Below are positions 14,723 to 15,000 of a stretch of 15,000 bases of DNA, in pieces. Origin of the DNA: Botryococcus braunii (taxonomy: Eukaryota > Chlorophyta > Trebouxiophyceae). Position 1 is the stretch's first letter. Each line of letters begins with the position of its first letter. The stretch covers positions 194,760 through 209,759 of the forward strand of contig KV908358.1 of the NCBI GenBank assembly GCA_002005505.1, in the 5' to 3' direction. The notes beneath the pieces are model-generated. The model saw only the letters and a list, made by a program, of their open reading frames with translations. It was not told the DNA's origin and did no database searches. A program made the translations under genes and the position numbers.

Positions 14723-15000
14723 TGTTGGGACTCTCCACAAACAGACTTCGCTCGATCCTGCAAAGGTGGGTGTCATCGCGCCTTTTCTTTCCCTCCGAAA
14801 TGTTTTTGCGCTGAGACAAGCTTAAGAAAGACAAGTTTCTTCCCGTTCACTTAGGGAGGTCCCGCCCGCCGGTAACATTGCGTGGTATCAGATTTGGGTC
14901 CTTCCTATCACTGCGATCCGCAGCAAACTTCCCCTTGTGTGCTTCAAGCCAGGCGATATTCTTTCGTATGAATCTCCTGCTCATGATGGTCTGACGCTTC
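14723..15000 (+). mobile_element. Possible 5' end of a second LTR retrotransposon, cut by window edge
   Basis: A candidate 5' LTR runs 14723-14877 (155 bp), starting TGTTGGGACTC and ending GGTAACA, consistent with TG...CA ends. Five bases later TGGTATCAGATTTGGGTC (14883-14900) matches the first ten bases of the plant initiator-tRNA-Met primer site. The TGTTGG start is common in Copia-type LTRs. The second LTR and any gag or pol would lie beyond 15000, so this cannot be confirmed here. A chance match is the alternative. Confidence 0.4.

Overview
The window looks like a nuclear segment of a eukaryotic genome. It has a few scattered, weakly coding islands, many unrelated tandem-repeat arrays, interstitial CCCTAAA telomere-type motifs, and retroelements with plant-type features. 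The combination of plant-type telomere motif, initiator-tRNA-Met-like primer sites beginning TGGTATC, and a plant/algal reverse-transcriptase-associated C-terminal domain suggests the green lineage. A repeat-rich chlorophyte or prasinophyte alga is my best guess (inference only). No bacterial operons, tRNA or rRNA genes could be supported.

Layout, left to right. 1-450: no convincing gene. 451-646: degenerate 46-bp tandem repeat. 617-1042: GC-rich island with a weak open frame, ending at a telomere-like patch. 1057-1500: three diverged copies of a roughly 80-bp unit, with a (CA)n microsatellite between two of them. 1521-2060: minisatellite built on GCGGTACC. 2187-2560: roughly 100-bp repeats. 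2525-3370: GC-rich open frame containing a perfect 36-bp palindrome. 3371-4231: small repeats only.

4237-6566 is the best-defined object. It is a structurally complete, minus-strand LTR retrotransposon of 2330 bp with 204-bp LTRs that read as identical, a TGCTG target-site duplication, a primer binding site, a polypurine tract and a single Gag gene with one CCHC zinc knuckle. It has no protease, reverse transcriptase, RNase H or integrase frame. This matches the gag-only, non-autonomous architecture described in plants as TR-GAG. It would need enzymes supplied by another element.

6567-10240 is mostly non-coding with several arrays: a 233-bp duplication near 7293-7650, GTACATG-rich DNA near 8008-8165, 30-bp repeats at 8229-8318, an AT-rich array near 9240-9600, and a 49-bp array at 10001-10238. 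At 10234-10700 a possible promoter region with ACGT-core motifs and a 24-bp minisatellite leads into a candidate four-span membrane protein gene (10703-11527).

11700-12430 holds a minisatellite whose 18-bp monomers are organised into 36-bp and then 72-bp higher-order units. 12866-13672 is a 17-bp minisatellite. 13873-14601 (minus) is a fragment of a LINE-like reverse-transcriptase C-terminal domain whose stop codon lies inside a TTTAGGG repeat. The right edge may begin a second LTR element, of which only the putative 5' LTR and primer site are visible.

The genes do not form a pathway. The common theme is genome plasticity: repeat-unit amplification, retroelement insertion, and telomere-like DNA at internal sites.
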